DNA of 64,000 nt, taken from JBAOHV01 sp037045265 (GTDB lineage Bacteria > Actinomycetota > Acidimicrobiia > Acidimicrobiales > Microtrichaceae). The stretch lies in contig JBAOHV010000024.1 in NCBI GenBank assembly GCA_037045265.1, positions 62,001 through 126,000 of the forward strand, written 5' to 3'. The notes under the pieces were generated by a model that was not told where the DNA came from, ran no database searches, and worked only from the letters and a program-made list of their open reading frames with translations. Below are positions 9,357 to 19,691 of this stretch, in pieces; the first letter of the stretch is position 1, and the number at the start of each line of letters is the position of its first letter. The position numbers and the translations under genes were made by a program.

Positions 9357-10100
9357 TCAGCGGACGCGGTCGGCTCGGCCGGCAGCGTCGACCCGGAAGT
9401 TCGAGCGCAACAGGGTGGTGAACAGGTCACCTATCTGGTGGACGTGGGACACGCCCTCGTCACCTCCGCTGCGCCAGGTGATCGCCTGGTCACTCCAGGC
9501 TGTACGGGTCAGGTAGGGGGTCTGCTGGTCGTCGGTGTCGGGCTCCAGCATCAGCGCCATCGGGTGTGGCAGCGACAGCACGAGAGCGCCCTCGGGGCGC
9601 ATCACGCGGTGCAGCTGACGGAACACCCGGCCCAGGTCCTGTACACCCGCCAGCGAGTAGACGGCCACGACGAGCTCGACCGAATCGGCACGCAGGAAGG
9701 CCAGGTCCGCAAGGTCGCTGTGGTGGAACTCGACCTTCACACCGGCCACGTCGGCAGCGTGACGGGCCTGGGTGAGACGTGCGGTCGACGACTCGACGGC
9801 GATGACCCTGGCGCCACGACGTGCGATCGCGACCGACGCTCCGCCTGCGCCGCAACCCAGGTCGAGGACCCGCCGGCCTTCCATCGGTCCGACCGCGGCG
9901 ATCAGCTTCTCCAGCTGCTCGTCGTCGAGGTCGGGGCCGAACTGCACCACGTTGCGTGACGGCTCTGCCCCGTGGGGGAAGCTCGCCATGGGTAGCTGGA
10001 CCGGTGAGCGGTCGTCACGTACGAGCGCGGGGCGCATGGTCAGGTTTCCCGCAGCGGGATGACGTCGGGGGCTTCGGAGGGGGGAGACGTGCTCGGACAT
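9357..10100 (-). CDS. Class I SAM-dependent methyltransferase
   Basis: The 247-aa protein shows SAM-binding motif I as RRVLDLGCGAGGASVAIA (about residues 78-95), the acidic residue after strand 2 (VIAVESST), motif II-like FHHSDLADLAF and a post-II segment (HRVMRPEGALVLSLPHP), typical of ubiE/type-11 methyltransferases acting on small molecules. The substrate is unknown. ATG at 10100 is the first in the frame. The C-terminus stops soon after the last expected strand, so the protein may be slightly short. Confidence 0.82.
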   Translation of the reverse strand: MSEHVSPLRSPRRHPAAGNLTMRPALVRDDRSPVQLPMASFPHGAEPSRNVVQFGPDLDDEQLEKLIAAVGPMEGRRVLDLGCGAGGASVAIARRGARVIAVESSTARLTQARHAADVAGVKVEFHHSDLADLAFLRADSVELVVAVYSLAGVQDLGRVFRQLHRVMRPEGALVLSLPHPMALMLEPDTDDQQTPYLTRTAWSDQAITWRSGGDEGVSHVHQIGDLFTTLLRSNFRVDAAGRADRVR

Positions 10101-10162
10101 CGACGGGAAGTCTGACCGATGCGCGGCCTCGCATCGTGGACCCGCCGGTATCGTTGGGGCCC

Positions 10163-10571
10163 GTGCCGTTCCTCCAGCCCGAGTCAGCGGGTCGTCCCGG
10201 CAGCACTCCAGGCAGCATCGACTACCGCTTCACGCGCCGGCAGCTGCTGCGTCGCTACCGATCGGGGGAGCTGTCGCTGGAGGACGTCTGCGACGCCCAG
10301 CGCGAGCTGATCGCGCGTGGCGCTCAACTGCTCGTCGGGGTCCACGGTGCCCTGCCCCGTGTGCGGCGAGTCGACGTTGCGGCTGGTGCGTTTCGTGTTC
10401 GGGCCGAAGCTCCCACCCGGTGGCCGGCCCGTCTCCGGACGAGCCGAGATGCTCAAGCTCGCCACCCCACGTGGTGACAGGCGCTGCTACACCGTCGAGG
10501 TGTGCACGAGCTGTCGCTGGAACCACCTGCTGCAGGTGACTCCGCTGGTCGACCGACCACGCGGTGCCTGA
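10163..10571 (+). CDS. DUF5318 protein (frame-shifted in this sequence)
   Basis: The first half (from GTG 10163: IDYRFTRRQLLRRYRSGELS, DVCDAQRELIARGAQ) and second half (CPVCGESTLRLVRFVFG, CYTVEVCTSCRWNHLLQVTP) are in different frames. Deleting one G from the GGGG at 10337-10340 joins them as QLLVGSTVPCPVCGE, giving about 135 aa. The two CxxC pairs suggest a small zinc-ribbon protein. DUF5318 next to a class A PBP and the rpsF operon reproduces the mycobacterial Rv0049-ponA1 order. Function is unknown; the conserved linkage suggests a role near cell-wall synthesis. Confidence 0.75.
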
Positions 10572-10624
10572 TCCGCGCTCAGCCCGCTGTGACGGCGTGG
10601 TCGCCGTCGGGACAGACTGTTTCG

Positions 10625-12815
10625 ATGGGCGAACGACCTCGACGCAGCATCCTCTGGCGGCTGCGACGCGTCGGCTATGCCTTCCTCGTCGTCGCGATAG
10701 TCGCGGTGGGCGCCTTCTGGATGGCGTTGAACACGATCGATCTTCCACCCGCCAAGCGTTCGGCCGAGACCTCGTTCGTGTGCGACATCGAGGTGGACGA
10801 CGGCGACTGCGACTTCAACACGGCGATGGCCAAGCTGACCGCCACCGAGGAGCGGGTCAACGTCGACTACGAGGACCTTCCGCCGGTGCTGGTGCAGGCC
10901 GTGCTGGCAGCCGAGGACCGGAAGTTCTTCGACCACAGTGGCATCGACCCGATGGGCATAGGTCGCGCCTTCTACCAGTCTGTGGTGCGGGGCAGTGCTT
11001 CCCAGCAGGGAGGTTCGACGATCACCCAGCAGTACGTGAAGTTGACCTACCTGTCGTCGGAACGATCGCTCGAACGCAAGCTGAAAGAGGCGGTGCTCGC
11101 GGTCAAGCTCGAGGGTGAGCTCGACAAGCGTGACATCCTCACCCGCTACCTGAACGAGATCTACTTCGGTCGGGGCGCATACGGGGTCGAGGCGGCGAGC
11201 CGCGAGTACTTCGGCACCGGCGTCGAGAACCTGCAGTTGCACCAGGCCGCCTACCTGGCCGGCCTGATCCGTGCTCCCGAGCGAGCTGACGCGACCCGCG
11301 ACCCCGACGAGGCGAGCCGCCGCCGCCGGACGGTGCTCGCCGGGATGGTCGACGAGGGCTACATCACCCAGGCCGAGGCCGATGCCGCCGCCGAGATGCC
11401 CTGGGTCTGGCAACCCGAGGGGACCGACGGGTCCGCGCAGACGATGACGATCCTCCCCCGTTCGACCGCTACGACCGACCTGGGCGAGGTCCGTGACGCC
11501 GAGCACGGGTCGGAGTACTGGATCGAGTACGTGAGACGCCAGCTGCGGGACCGCTTCGGGCCAGGCGCAGAGACCCGCGGCCTGCGCGTCTACACCACCT
11601 ACGACCCACGCATGCAGGCCCAGGCCTACGAGGCGGTCACGAAGACACTCAACCGGACCGACGGACCCGTGGGATCGCTCGTGGCGGTCGACACCGACGG
11701 CCAGATACGGGCGATGGTCGGCGGCACCGACTTCGCGAACAACAAGGTGAACCTGGCGCTCGGGACCGACGGCGGTGGTTCCGGTCGACAGCCTGGATCG
11801 ACGTTCAAGCCGTTCGCGCTGGCCGCCTTCGTGGAGGAGGGGTACTCGACGCAGTCCCTGTTCCGCTCACCCCCCACGACGCAGTTTCCGGGAGTCTTCA
11901 CCGAGCCCGGCAAGCTGTGGTCGCCGCGCAACTTCAACAAGGCGGACCAGGGCGTGCTCACGGTCGAGGAGGCCACGTGGCGCTCCTCGAACACCGTCTA
12001 CGCCGGGATCGTCAACCTGGTCACACCTCAGAAGCTCGTCGAGATGGCCGGTCGCCTCGGTGTCAGCGCCGAGCTCCGTGACGACTACTCCTTGGTCCTG
12101 GGCACGGGCGAGGTCTCGGTGCTCGACATGGCGTCGGCGTACTCGACCTTCGCCGGTCGCGGTCAGCACGTCGATCCGTACGTGATCCGGCGTGTGGAGA
12201 GCTCCGACGGCGAGGTCCTCTTCGACGCGACCCGCGACGTTCGCAAGGAGCAGGTGATAGCACCCGAGGTCGCCGACACGGTCAATTCGGTCCTCTCGGG
12301 AGTCCTGGTCAAGGGAACGGGTAAGGGTGCGAACATCGGCATACCTGCCGCCGGCAAGACCGGAACGACCACCGACTCCCGCGACGCCTGGTTCGCCGGC
12401 TACACCTGTCACCTGACCGCGGCCGTGTGGATGGGCTACGAACAGCCGAAGCCGATGGAGACGTTCCGCGGCGAGGAGGTGTCGGGCGGAACCTGGCCGG
12501 CGACCATCTGGGCGGACTTCATGTCCGGGGCGACCGACGGCGACGACGAATGCGAGTTCCCGTCCACCGATTTCGGTGAACGCCTGACGAACCAGTCATT
12601 GTCGGGCCAGCGCACGACGACCAGCGTGCGCCCGACACCGACGACGTCGACCACCACCGCCGTCGACGGATCCTCACCCTCCACGACGGAAGCACCCACC
12701 GACACGACGGTCAGGCCACCGACCACGCTGTCCGCCTGCGACCACCGCAGCGCCGACGACCGCTGCGCCCACCACGACGACCCAGGCGCCGCCGACCACC
12801 GCGGTAGCGGGTTGA
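10625..12815 (+). CDS. Class A penicillin-binding protein (PonA-type), frame-shifted near the C-terminus
   Basis: A bifunctional peptidoglycan glycosyltransferase/transpeptidase of about 730 aa. An N-terminal membrane anchor (residues 15-40) is followed by the GT51 domain (AAEDRKFFDHSGID, QGGSTITQQYVKL, KEAVLAVKLE) and the transpeptidase with SxxK in PGSTFKPF, SxN as SSNT and KTG as KTGTT. The tail is rich in Thr/Pro. At about 12735-12745 the frame breaks; one base fewer gives a natural Thr/Ala/Pro tail (TTAAPTTAAPTTTTQAPP) ending at TGA 12813-12815, whereas the uncorrected frame runs to 12940 with unlike composition. Start ATG 10625. Confidence 0.88.
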
Positions 12816-12833
12816 GCCGCGGGCCGGGGCAGG

Positions 12834-12857
12834 CCGGCACCGGCCGGGCGGTGCCGG
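12834..12857 (+). terminator. Hairpin after the PBP gene
   Basis: Perfect 9-bp stem CCGGCACCG / CGGTGCCGG around the 6-nt loop 12843-12848, starting 19 bases after the PBP stop at 12815. There is no T-run, as is common for GC-rich actinobacterial terminators. Predicted only. Confidence 0.5.
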
Positions 12858-12967
12858 TCAGGCGAGCCGGTCACCAACTGCCCCTTGGATCCGGGGCGCT
12901 GTTGTCGTACTCTTTTCACCAAGAGGCCGGCAGCCAATAGGGCGCTGGACCGATCAGGAGGCCGAAC

Positions 12968-13833
12968 ATGGCTGCACGCACCCCGATGACGGTCCCCGCC
13001 GTCGCCGCCCGCAAGGTACGCGACGGTGCTGATCCACTGGTCATGGTCACGGCCTACGACGCTCCCGGCGCCCGGATCGCCGACGAGGCCGGGGTCGACA
13101 TGATCCTGGTCGGTGACTCCCTGGCGATGGTCGTGCTCGGCTACGACGACACGCTCCAGGTGACGATCGACGACATGGCGCACCACACGGCTGCGGTAGC
13201 CAGGGCCAAGCCTTCTTCCTTGATCGTTGGTGACCTCCCGTGGCTCAGCTACCACGTGTCCACTGCAGAGACTGTCCGCAACGCGGCAACGCTGGTGCGC
13301 GGCAGGCGCTCAGAGCGTGAAGCTCGAGGGCGGCCGCAAGCGGGTCCCGATGATCGAGGCGATCGTCGACGCGGAGATCCCGGTGATGGGGCATCTCGGC
13401 CTGACCCCCCAGTCGATGCATGCCATGGGCGGCTTCAAGGTGCAGGCCCGTGAGTCCCAGGCGGCTCTCGAGTTGGTCGCAGACGCCAAGGCGCTCCAGC
13501 ACGCAGGCTGCTTCGCGATCGTCCTCGAAGGGGTTCCCGACGAGGTCGCGCGGAATGGTGACCGACGCGCTCGACGTGCCGACGATCGGCATCGGTGCCG
13601 GGGTCCGCTGCGACGGACAGGTGCTGGTGTTCCACGACCTGCTCGGCATCGAGGACCGGGTCGCCCCGAAGTTCGTGCGTCGGTACGCGTCCATCAAGGA
13701 CGAGTCGGTGCGGGCCCTGGGCGAGTACGCCGCCGACGTGCGCAGCGGCGCCTTCCCGAGCGCGGCGGAGAGCTATCACCTCAACGCCGAACAGTCCGAG
13801 GCGCTTGCGCTCTACGGTGCCGAAGCGGGCTGA
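12968..13833 (+). CDS. panB: Ketopantoate hydroxymethyltransferase (two frame shifts)
   Basis: Makes ketopantoate from 2-oxoisovalerate and methylene-THF, first step of pantothenate/CoA synthesis. ATG 12968 follows AGGAGG. Family blocks appear in three frames: VMVTAYDAPGARIADEAGVD and ILVGDSLAMVVLGYDDT; then AQSVKLEGG, IPVMGHLGLTPQS and GCFAIVLEGVPDEVA; then TDALDVPTIGIGAG, GQVLVFHDLLGI and FVRRYA. One extra G at about 13300 and one extra A at about 13553 account for both breaks; correcting them gives about 287 aa, close to the family length. Two independent insertions in a biosynthetic gene argue for sequencing error. Confidence 0.85.
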
Positions 13834-13876
13834 TCAGGTCAGGGGTCTTCGCCGTCCATATCCTTCGTTGTCCCAG

Positions 13877-13899
13877 TCCGCCGACAAGATGTCGGCGGA
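13877..13899 (+). terminator. Hairpin after panB
   Basis: Perfect 10-bp stem TCCGCCGACA / TGTCGGCGGA with an AGA loop, 44 bases downstream of the panB stop and before the rpsF leader. No U-run. Likely separates panB from the ribosomal-protein operon. Confidence 0.55.
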
Positions 13900-14050
13900 C
13901 CTCAAACGGCGTTCGTCTGGCGGCCGGTACCCACCTGCTGACTACAATCGTCCGGTCGCCCCGCCGGGGTGACCGAATCCGAACACCCTGTCCTGCAGGT
14001 CGCAGGACCCTGACGGCGATTCGCCGAGGTCCAGAGGGAGGTACACACAC

Positions 14051-14380
14051 GTGACCACTCGCGTGTACGAACTGATGATCATCGTCGACCAGGATGTCGA
14101 CGACGCCACGAACAAGGCGGCCATCGCAAGGGTGGTGGAGCTCGTAGAGGCCGACGGGGGTACCGTCCCGACCGTCGACCACTGGGGTCGTCGCCGCTTC
14201 GCCTACACGATCAACCACAAGCAGGAAGGCGTCTACTCGGTGCTCGAGATCGTCACCGAGGCAGCCAACCTGGACGAGGTCGACCGGTATCTCCGGCTCG
14301 CGGACGAGGTCGTCCGCCACAAGCTGATCCGCCTGCCCGACGCAGAAGCCGCCCGCCGCGGTCTGCTGTCGGCCGGCTGA
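14051..14380 (+). CDS. rpsF: 30S ribosomal protein bS6
   Basis: The 109-aa protein starts RVYELMIIVDQDVDD and contains WGRRRFAYTINHKQEGVYSV, the conserved bS6 core that contacts bS18 on the platform of the small subunit. GTG 14051 is preceded by GGGAGG. First gene of the conserved rpsF-ssb-rpsR-rplI operon; bS6 and bS18 assemble as a pair. No sequence oddities. Confidence 0.95.
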   Translation: MTTRVYELMIIVDQDVDDATNKAAIARVVELVEADGGTVPTVDHWGRRRFAYTINHKQEGVYSVLEIVTEAANLDEVDRYLRLADEVVRHKLIRLPDAEAARRGLLSAG

Positions 14381-14397
14381 CACACAGGAGGCCCTCG

Positions 14398-14853
14398 ATG
14401 GCTAACGGCAACACAGTCGAACTGATCGGGAACATCACCCGTGACCCCGAGCTCCGCTTCACACCGTCAGGTGCGGCGGTCGCGAGCTTCGGCCTGGCGG
14501 TCAACCGCCGCTGGCGCAACCAGCAGACCAACGAGTGGGACGAGCAGGTCTCGTTCTTCGACGTGGTTTGCTGGCGTGAGCTGGCCGAGAACGTCGCGGA
14601 GTCCCTGACCAAGGGTTCGCGGGTGATCGTCACGGGCCGGCTCGAGCAGCGCAGCTGGGACACCGACCAGGGCGAGAAGCGGTCCAAGGTCGAGGTGATC
14701 GCCGACGAGGTCGGCCCGAGCCTCCGTTGGGCGACCGCACAGGTGACACGCAATGAGCGCCGCGATGGCGGCAGTGGGGGCGGATCCAGTTCCGCCCCGC
14801 CCCCGGTCGAGCCCCCTGCCGCCGGGTACCACGATGATGAGGAGCCGTTCTGA
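14398..14853 (+). CDS. ssb: Single-stranded DNA-binding protein
   Basis: 151 aa, standard bacterial SSB. The N-terminal OB fold (NTVELIGNITRDPELRFTPS, FFDVVCWRELAENVAESL, GSRVIVTGRLEQRSW) spans about residues 4-110, then a Gly/Ser/Pro linker and the acidic C-terminal tip DDEEPF that recruits replication and repair proteins. AGGAGG precedes ATG 14398. The stop overlaps the rpsR start by one base. Confidence 0.95.
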   Translation: MANGNTVELIGNITRDPELRFTPSGAAVASFGLAVNRRWRNQQTNEWDEQVSFFDVVCWRELAENVAESLTKGSRVIVTGRLEQRSWDTDQGEKRSKVEVIADEVGPSLRWATAQVTRNERRDGGSGGGSSSAPPPVEPPAAGYHDDEEPF

Positions 14854-15308
14854 TGGCGAAGCCCCAGATGAAGCGAGGCCCTAAGGGCAAGGGCAAGGAT
14901 GCAGGCCGCAAGTTCAAGAAGAAGGTCTCCATCCTCAACAGCGAGAACGTCGAGTACGTCGACTGGAAGGACGTCAACCTGCTTCGCAGGTTCGTGTCCG
15001 ACCGGGCGAAGGTGCGTGCACGTCGAGTGACGGGCAACGACGTCCAGCAGCAGCGTGAGGTGGCCAGGGCCATCAAGAACGCCCGTGAGATGGCCCTGAT
15101 CCCCTACTCGAACCGTGTCACCACCCAGCGCGGTGGGCGTCGTGGCGACCGTGACGGCGACGATCGTCGTGACCGTCGTGACCGCGGCGACCGGCCCGAG
15201 CGCGACGGGGCGAGCCCCGAAGCTCCCGAGGCGACGAGCGAGTTCACCGGTCTAGAAGAGGGCACCGTCGAGGCAGTCGGCGCCGAGAGCACCGGAGGTG
15301 AGCAGTGA
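14853..15308 (+). CDS. rpsR: 30S ribosomal protein bS18 with a long charged C-terminal extension
   Basis: The bS18 core is residues 20-95 (SENVEYVDWKDVNLLRRFVS, REVARAIKNAREMALIPYS). At 151 aa it is about twice the usual 75-90: a basic N-terminal patch (KRGPKGKGKDAG), an Arg/Asp repeat (GDRDGDDRRDRRDRGD) and an acidic tail follow. ATG 14853 overlaps the ssb stop (TGATG). The extension is probably disordered; whether it is on the ribosome is unknown. Confidence 0.92.
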   Translation: MAKPQMKRGPKGKGKDAGRKFKKKVSILNSENVEYVDWKDVNLLRRFVSDRAKVRARRVTGNDVQQQREVARAIKNAREMALIPYSNRVTTQRGGRRGDRDGDDRRDRRDRGDRPERDGASPEAPEATSEFTGLEEGTVEAVGAESTGGEQ

Positions 15309-15760
15309 GCGTCGTGAAGGTCATCCTCCGCGGCGACGTCTCCGGGCTGGGCAAGCGCGGCGACATGGTCGAGGTCTCCAAGGGCTACGTCCGCAACTTC
15401 CTCGAGCCCCGTGGCCTGGCCATGGCGGCGACCGAGGGGGCGTTGCAGCAGGCCGAGGCCATGCGTCGCTCCCGCGACGTGAAGGACGCCCGCGAGCGCG
15501 AGTCCGGTCAGCAGATCGCGACCGTTCTCGTTCCCAAGACCATCACCATCTCGGTTCGTGCCTCCGCGGCGGGTCGTCTCTTCGGTTCGGTCTCCGAGAC
15601 CGAGATCGTCGCGGCGGTCGCCGAGCAGACCGGTATCGAATTGGATCGCAAGGACCTGCTGCTCGACGAGCACATCAAGGAGCTCGGCTCCCACATGGTT
15701 ACCGCCCGTCTGCACGCGGACGTGCAGTTCCCGATCAGCATCGAGGTCGTCGCTGACTGA
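15305..15760 (+). CDS. rplI: 50S ribosomal protein bL9
   Basis: 151 aa with the bL9 N-terminal domain (VKVILRGDVSGLGKRGDMV, GYVRNFLEPRGLA), a connecting helix and the C-terminal domain (RLFGSVSETEIVAAV, LLLDEHIKELGSH). The GTG at 15305 overlaps the rpsR stop (GTGA). Last gene of the operon before dnaB. Confidence 0.95.
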   Translation: MSVVKVILRGDVSGLGKRGDMVEVSKGYVRNFLEPRGLAMAATEGALQQAEAMRRSRDVKDARERESGQQIATVLVPKTITISVRASAAGRLFGSVSETEIVAAVAEQTGIELDRKDLLLDEHIKELGSHMVTARLHADVQFPISIEVVAD

Positions 15761-15783
15761 GCCAGCGCCCCTCTGAGCACCTT

Positions 15784-15824
15784 CGACGATGCCGCCGCCG
15801 ACGATCTCGGTGGCGGCGTCGTCG
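15784..15824 (+). terminator. Imperfect GC-rich hairpin after rplI
   Basis: Arms CGACGATGCCGCCGCC and GGTGGCGGCGTCGTCG pair over 16 positions with two non-Watson-Crick positions, 23 bases after the rplI stop. No T-run. Could end the ribosomal operon or attenuate read-through into dnaB. Confidence 0.45.
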
Positions 15825-15973
15825 CGTCCGGGGTCACTCCTGCAGCTGGCTGTCACACGTCACCGGCAGAGTTGTTCCCTGCCGGGCCACAGATGTCCAC
15901 AGGACAACCCGACGAAATCCCCATGGTTATTCCTCTAGCGATCAACAGGCAGTGAGCGGGAGGATTCACGCAG

Positions 15974-18395
15974 ATGTCCGACAACTCCGACCGCGGCGAA
16001 CCTTCGCGCCTGCGGGTACCTCCCCACAGCATCGACGCCGAGGAGTCCCTGCTGGGGGCGATGCTGCTCAGCGAACAGGCGATCGCAGCGGTCACCGGTG
16101 TCGTCACCGCGGATGACTTCTACCGCCCCGCGCACCGTCACGTGTTCGACGCGATCCAGGCGCTCTACGGCTCGGGCCAGGGTGTGGATCCGGTCACTGT
16201 CGCCGACGAGCTCGACCAGGCAGGGGTGCTCGAATCGGTCGGGGGTCCCGCGACGTTGGTCACCCTCCAGGCTCGGACACCGGCGATCACCAACGCCTTG
16301 CACTACGCGAAGATCGTCGAGGAGAAGTCGCTGCTGCGGCGTCTCATCATCACGGCCAATGACGTGGCGGAGCTCGGGTACTCGCCGCTCGACGACATAG
16401 AGAAGACCATCGACTCCGCCGAGTCGATGATGTTCGCGGTCGCCCAGCGCCGCAACGCCGACTCGCTCTCGCCCTTGGCGCCCTTGTTGGACCGCAGCCT
16501 CGAGAACCTCGAGATGCTCTACGAGCGAGGCGACGCGATCACCGGCACACCGACCGGCTACACCGACCTGGACACCCAGCTCGCGGGGCTCCAGCCGGGC
16601 GCGCTCATCGTGGTCGGTGCACGGCCGGCCATGGGCAAGACGGCCTTCTCGCTCGGTATCGCGTCGCATGCGGCTGTGCGGGAGCAGCGACCGGTCCTGT
16701 TCTTCTCGTTGGAGATGGGCCACCTGGAGCTCACTCAGCGACTCGTCGCGGCCGAGGCCCGCATCGACGCGACCAAGCTGCGCACCGGTCGGCTGACCGA
16801 CGCCGACTGGACCAAGATCACCAAGGCCATGGGCCGCCTCGGTGAGGGTCAGCTGTGGATCGACGACAACCCTGCACTCACCGTCACCGAGATCCGCTCC
16901 AAGGCACGTCGTCTCCAGGATCGCCTCGACCAGCCGCTCGGTCTGATCGTCGTCGACTACCTGCAGCTGATGTCGGGCCGTGGATCGGCCGAGAGCCGTC
17001 AGGTCGAGGTGGCCGAGATCAGTCGAGGGCTCAAGGTGCTTGCTCGTGAGCTGGAGACGCCCGTGATGGCGCTGTCGCAGCTGTCGCGCCAGTTGGAGCT
17101 GCGCGCTCGACAAGCGTCCGATGCTCGCCGACCTGCGCGAGTCGGGCTGTCTGACCGCCGAGACCCGGGTCCTGCGAGCCGACACCAACGCCGAGGTGAC
17201 CCTTGGAGAGCTCCTCGCTTCGGGTGAGCGCGACGTGCCCGTGTGGAGTCTCGCCGAGGACTGGACGATGGTCCCGGCGACCATGACTCACGCTTTTCCC
17301 AGCGGCACCAAAGAGGCTTTCCGGCTGCGACTCGCCTCGGGGCGTGAGGTGACAGCGACCGCCAACCATCCCTTCCGCACCGTGCTCGGCTGGCGACGCC
17401 TGGACGAGCTCTGCGTCGGCTCCCGCGTGGCGACCCCGCGGCGGATCGGAGCGCCCGAGATGCTCGTGGTCCCCGATGACTTCGATGCCGCTGGGTTGGC
17501 ATCGTCGTCGGTCACCGACGGCGCTCTGCCGGCGGCGGTGTTCTCGTTGCCCGACGAGCAGCTCGCAGCGGTCGTTGCCCAGGTGTTCGGGCGCATCGGC
17601 TCGCTGGGTGTGGGCGAGCTGCGAGGACGCCCGCACGTGAGGCTCACTGCAACGTCGACCCGTCGTCGTCTGATCGACGATCTCCAACTGGTGCTGCTTC
17701 GCTTCGGTGTGCTGGCCCGCATCACCGACGTCGGCCGCAGCTCTGCTCGGTGGCGGCTGTGGATCCACGGTGCCGATCATCAGCGCAGCTTCCTCGAACG
17801 GATAGGCGTGGCGGGTGACCGCGGAGCGGTGCGCGACGCAGCGCTCGCCGCGTTGAGAGACGTCACGGCCAACCCCAACGTCGACACGGTCCCCGCTGAG
17901 GTGCGTGAGGTCGTCATCGCCGAGCTCGATCGGATGGGCATGACCCAGCGGGCCCTCGCCGCAGCTCTGGGTGAGCAGTACTGCGGCGGCTACCTGTTGG
18001 GAACCGAAGCGCGTCCGTGTGCATCGAGCAGGACCCGCCTGGCGCGAATCGCCGAGGCGGTCGACTCCAAGGGCCTGGCCTCGCTCGCCTCCTCGGACGT
18101 GTTCTGGGACGAGGTCGTCGAGATCGTGCCCGTCGGTCAGGTGGACGTCTACGACGCCACCGTGCTCGGTACGCACAACTTCGTCGCCGACGGGATCGTC
18201 GTGCACAACTCGATCGAGCAGGATGCGGACGTCGTGATGTTCCTCTACCGCGACGAGGTCTACAACGCTGACAGCCAGGACAAGGACACCGCCGAGGTCA
18301 TCGTCGCCAAGCATCGTGCCGGCCCGACGGGTGTCAGCCGCCTGGTCTTCCTGGACTACTGCACGCTGTTCGCCAATATGGCACGGAGCGACTGA
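15974..18395 (+). CDS. dnaB: Replicative DNA helicase DnaB, intein-containing (one frame shift)
   Basis: Hexameric 5'-3' fork helicase. The N-terminal domain (PPHSIDAEESLLGAMLLSE) and RecA-like motor with Walker A ARPAMGKTAFSLG and Walker B LIVVDYLQLMSGR are in frame 2. At about 17106 one extra C breaks the frame; removing it gives LELRADKRPMLADLRESG. The extein then stops at Ser-Gly, an intein of 354 codons follows (17148-18209), and the extein resumes SIEQDADVVMFLYRDEVY to the end. Spliced length is about 452 aa. Disruption of an essential helicase argues for a consensus error. Start ATG 15974, 213 bases after rplI. Confidence 0.92.
17148..18209 (+). other. DnaB intein (354 aa) with degenerate homing endonuclease
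   Basis: Inserted after RESG and before SIEQDAD, a classic DnaB intein site. It has the N-terminal nucleophile Cys (GCLTAETRVL), block B T-x-x-H (TATANHPF), and C-terminal blocks VDVYDATVLGTHNFVAD and IVVHN followed by Ser+1, so all splicing residues are present. The middle resembles a LAGLIDADG region (LPDEQLAAVVAQVFGRIGSL), but the position normally held by the catalytic Asp (family pattern xxDG) is Ile (RIGS), so cleavage is probably lost while splicing is kept. Confidence 0.88.
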
Positions 18396-18403
18396 GACCA
18401 CCG

Positions 18404-19650
18404 GTGATCGATTCCCCCGGCCGGATGCGCAGCGCCTCCGGTCTAGTCGTCAAGTGGCTCGCATACGGCACGGTGGTCGGTGTGCTCGCTGGGCTGTCGT
18501 CGGCGGTGTTCCTGGTGTCGCTCGAGTGGGCCACCGAGGCGTTCGACACGACCCGGTGGCTGCTCTACCTGCTCCCGGTGGGCGGATTGCGCGATCGGCC
18601 TGGCTTACCACTATGGCGGCGGTCGCTCCGACGAGGGCAACAACCTGATCCTCGCAGAGATCCACGACCCCCGGGACTGGATCCCTGGACGGATGGCACC
18701 GATGGTTCTGGTGGGAACCGTCGTCACCCACCTGTTCGGCGGCTCGGCTGGGCGCGAGGGCACTGCGATCCAGATGTCGGGCTCGCTCACCGACGGGTTC
18801 GCCCGGCTGGCACACGTCCGCGACGACGACCGCAGGGTGCTGCTCGTAGCCGCCATCGTGGGCGGGTTCGGTTCGGTGTTCGGCGTGCCGGTCGCCGGGG
18901 CCGTGTTCGGGCTCGAGGTCCAGGCGATCGGTCGACTGCGGCGCACGGCCGTCCTGCCGGCCGTGGTCGCCTCGGTCGTCGGTGACCTGGTGGTGAGGGG
19001 ACTGGGAGTCCACCACACGCCGACTCCACGGGTGGTGGTCGACGCGGTCGATCCGATGCTGCTGGGCAAGGCCGCGGTGGCCGGTGTCGCCTTCGGAGCA
19101 GCTGCGGCAGCTTTCACCTGGCTCACGAGACTGGTGAAGTCGGCCTTCGCCATGACGATCAGGTGGGTTCCCGCTCGACCGCTGGTGGGCGGGGTCCTGG
19201 TGGTGGTCGCCACGCTCCTGGCCGGGACCCGCGCGTACAACGGCCTCTCCATCGGATTGATCGAGCGCAGCCTGGTCGGTGGCGAGGTTCCCACCGCGGC
19301 TTTCCTGTTGAAGCTCCTCTTCACCGCTATCACTCTGGGGTCGGGATTCGTCGGAGGCGAGGTGACTCCGTTGTTCGTCATCGGGGCGACCCTCGGCGCG
19401 ACCGCGAGCGGGGTGCTGGACGCACCGGTTCCCCTGATGAGCCGCGCTGGGGTTCGTCGCTGTGTTCGCCGGGGCAGCGAACACCCCCCTGGCCTGTGCG
19501 GTGATGGGGGTGGAGCTCTTCGGTGTCGATCCGGTCCTCTACCTGGTCGTCGCTTGCGGGGTCTCGTACGCAGTCAGCCCGAGCGGTGGGATCTACCCGC
19601 GTCATCACCCAGCGCGACCTGATGCGAACGACACGGACCCTTCGGGCTGA
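18404..19650 (+). CDS. ClC-type voltage-gated chloride channel/transporter (frame-shifted)
   Basis: A multi-pass membrane protein with ClC hallmarks: GGSAGREGTAIQMSGSL (GxxGREGP-like filter), GGFGSVFGVPVAGAVFGLE, GSGFVGGEVTPLFVIGATLG and FAGAANTPLACAVMGVELFG. Frames change at about 18590 (extra C; joins PVGGLAIGLAYHYGGG) and about 19440 (extra A; joins PLMAALGFVAVFAGAA). A third possible shift at about 19595 would extend the end to 19687 as GIYRVITQRDLM. GTG 18404 lies eight bases after dnaB. Corrected length is about 415 aa. Moves Cl- or exchanges Cl-/H+ across the inner membrane. Confidence 0.82.
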
Positions 19651-19691
19651 AACTCCAGCGCCGAGCGTTGGGGGCTGGCAGGATTGACGCG

